This document shows, one piece after another, positions 62,354 to 64,000 of a stretch of 64,000 nucleotides of DNA. The stretch is taken from contig NZ_WOFU01000007.1 of assembly GCF_016879755.1 (NCBI RefSeq), positions 150,196-214,195 of the forward strand, written 5' to 3'. The position numbers and the translations under genes were made by a program. The stretch comes from Bacillus sp. B15-48 (GTDB taxonomy: Bacteria > Bacillota > Bacilli > Bacillales > Cytobacillaceae). The notes under the pieces were generated by a model. That model was not told the origin of the DNA. It did not search any database and saw only the letters and a program-made list of their open reading frames with translations. The first letter of the stretch is position 1. Each line of letters opens with the position of its first letter.

Positions 62354-62894
62354 TCCTAAATAGCTTTCCTTTCTTTACATTTTTTACCCAGAATCCTCCA
62401 TAAATCGTCTTCGGTTCATAGGCAATGATAAACGCCTTAGGGTCTTGTTCCTTTATCGTTTCATAAAGCCTTAGCTCAAACTTCCTTGGTGTAAGGATTT
62501 GCAATGCCATTCGATCTCCTTCAAGGCCGTTAGCTGCCCAACTCGTTACACCATAGCCTTTCTCCCGTAAGATTCTAGGTAAATCACGGTCATATTCTTT
62601 CGTGATCACATGCACTGTTATGTAGCCAAGGGCTAATTTATCCTCAATCTTCGTACCGACAATCACACCGATACCATAACCGAGAGCATAAGCAATTAAG
62701 TTTTGAATTTGGTTTAAATTATCTAAGACTAACCCTAGACCAACTACGTAAATGACTACTTCAACCGTACTGATGGCAGCAGCCGTATATCTCTGCCCTT
62801 TTAAGGTAAGTATCATCCTTATTGTAAAAAAAGAAACATATACAATATTAATAACGAGAATGATGGTCACCATTACTAAGCTATTTTCCAGCAT
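62322..62894 (-). CDS. yebE: UPF0316/DUF2179 membrane protein YebE
   Basis: A 190-residue membrane protein with three N-terminal hydrophobic helices, followed by a DUF2179 domain ([25 protein letters not shown]). I start it at [10 protein letters not shown], eight bases after GGAGG; an earlier ATG (62936) lacks a site. It matches UPF0316 YebE and sits just before yebG and the purine operon, as in B. subtilis. Confidence 0.88.
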   Translation of the reverse strand: MLENSLVMVTIILVINIVYVSFFTIRMILTLKGQRYTAAAISTVEVVIYVVGLGLVLDNLNQIQNLIAYALGYGIGVIVGTKIEDKLALGYITVHVITKEYDRDLPRILREKGYGVTSWAANGLEGDRMALQILTPRKFELRLYETIKEQDPKAFIIAYEPKTIYGGFWVKNVKKGKLFRNEQKNKEKNI

Positions 62895-63089
62895 TTTCAT
62901 TCCCTCCAGTATGTTAGCAACAAAGCTAATCTTCACAGAAAACGATAGATTTGTAAAGTCGCTTTTCTTATTATTTCCCTATTTATGGGGGTTAAAACTT
63001 GTGTGAAGGAAGGTGAGTGGTTAGGTTTCTGTTTGGACTATCAATTTGTAATTGGTTATTATACTTATTGGTGCGCTGCACATGGTGTG

Positions 63090-63575
63090 ATTTATTCGAG
63101 TATTTGGATTATGTGCGGTCTGCATGCTGGTTTATTCTGAGTACTTGGATTATCTGCGGGCTGCATGCTGGTTTTATTCTGAGTACTTGGATTATGTGTT
63201 TTTGCATGCTGGTTTATTCTGAGTACTTGGATTAAGTCAGCTATACATGGTTCCCAATTTATTCCGAGTACTCGCATTAAGTTGATTTTACATGCCGGTT
63301 TATACCTAGTACTTGGATTAAGTGATTTTTTCAAGGAATTTTAATCTGAGTACTGGGATTAAATTCATAAAAATAATGCTAGTACTGGTTATATGAAGAT
63401 AAAATAGGGGGAAATAATCTTAGTACTCGGATTAAACACGCGGTTTTACCATAAATTTACCATTTATATTCCTACTACTCGGATTAAAAAGGAAACTTTA
63501 ATGCCAGTACTCGGATAAAAAAGTCGATTACCAGCATTATCTTTCAAAAAACTGATTATTATCCAAGTACTAGTA
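63090..63575. repeat. Intergenic AGTACT-repeat cluster 3
   Basis: At least 13 units of TTTATTC(C/T)GAGTACT(T/C)GGATTAA type fill the gap between yebE and the 5S gene (62895-63674), which holds no gene. Four near-identical copies lie at 63090-63240; units from 63371 to 63575 match the order of units in cluster 1. Translated, the repeats give a spurious NPSTQNK-type frame. Confidence 0.82.
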
Positions 63576-63640
63576 ATAAAAAACGGTTCATCTGCTTGTA
63601 CTCTAATCTAATTAGTAAAAATACCATTTCCTGTAACACA

Positions 63641-63670
63641 AAAAGAACAGCTTTTCAGCTGTTCTTTTTT
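63641..63670 (-). terminator. Terminator of the rRNA operon
   Basis: AAAAGAACAGCT/AGCTGTTCTTTT, 12 pairs with a four-base loop and T-runs, just after the 5S gene. Confidence 0.9.
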
Positions 63671-63674
63671 TAGT

Positions 63675-64000
<326 letters not shown>

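Noticed and set aside
63092..63334. 80-residue minus-strand open frame rich in NPSTQNKPA
   Set aside because: It is only the translation of AGTACT-type repeats in cluster 3; no ribosome site and no non-repeat sequence.

Overview
The window is a piece of a low-GC Gram-positive chromosome from the family Bacillaceae (Bacillus in the broad sense). The backbone follows the Bacillus subtilis order: rRNA operon end, yebE-yebG, purEKBCSQLFMNHD, yerA-yerB-yerC, pcrB-pcrA-ligA-camS, gatCAB, dagK and rlmCD. Almost everything is on the minus strand, so the genes read right to left. Other gene blocks have been inserted between the conserved ones.

From left to right: (1) 1-2664, an opuA glycine betaine ABC transporter, cut by the left edge. 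(2) 3052-7170, a four-gene operon for a tungsten/aldehyde:ferredoxin-oxidoreductase-type enzyme with a Tat-exported four-cluster Fe-S protein and a membrane cytochrome b. (3) 7383-11408, a sulfur-relay block (TusA, DsrE, rhodanese-metallo-beta-lactamase, TusA-rhodanese, TauE exporter) with four TACC-N6-GGTA operator-like palindromes. (4) 11591-12750, decayed DNA with a hydrolase remnant. (5) 12751-16523, a tight five-gene operon around an unusual P1B-type ATPase. Four of its proteins share an HxxPGRxRL motif, and it resembles ferrosome (fez) clusters. (6) 16984-36702, an HPr-like protein, rlmCD, recQ, pncB-pncA, dagK, a Fur-box-preceded PfeT-like iron pump, gatCAB, yueI, aceA and pyc. (7) 37020-47482, camS, ligA, pcrA, pcrB, yerC, yerB, yerA. 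(8) 48927-61772, the complete twelve-gene purine operon with a guanine riboswitch and a PurR operator, followed by yebG, yebE, a 5S rRNA gene and the 3' end of a 23S rRNA gene.

The strongest unusual observation is in pcrA. The essential helicase gene is split by an 881-bp group II intron (41834-42714) that encodes no maturase. It sits inside the Walker B motif, and exact removal restores DEYQDTNRAQY and one 746-residue reading frame. The second is the ferrosome-like operon. The third is a family of ScaI-cored (AGTACT) intergenic repeats in three gaps (around 21.2, 48.5 and 63.3 kb); two of these blocks keep the same internal order of sub-units, which suggests copies of one larger element.

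The genes form a few clear systems: osmoprotection (opuA), sulfane-sulfur handling, iron storage or efflux (two different P1B pumps), NAD salvage (pncAB), anaplerosis (aceA, pyc), tRNA-Gln amidation (gatCAB), DNA repair and replication (pcrA, ligA, recQ) and IMP synthesis (pur). Start codons were adjusted wherever a Shine-Dalgarno sequence clearly favoured an internal start. All functional calls come from reading the sequence; no database search was run.
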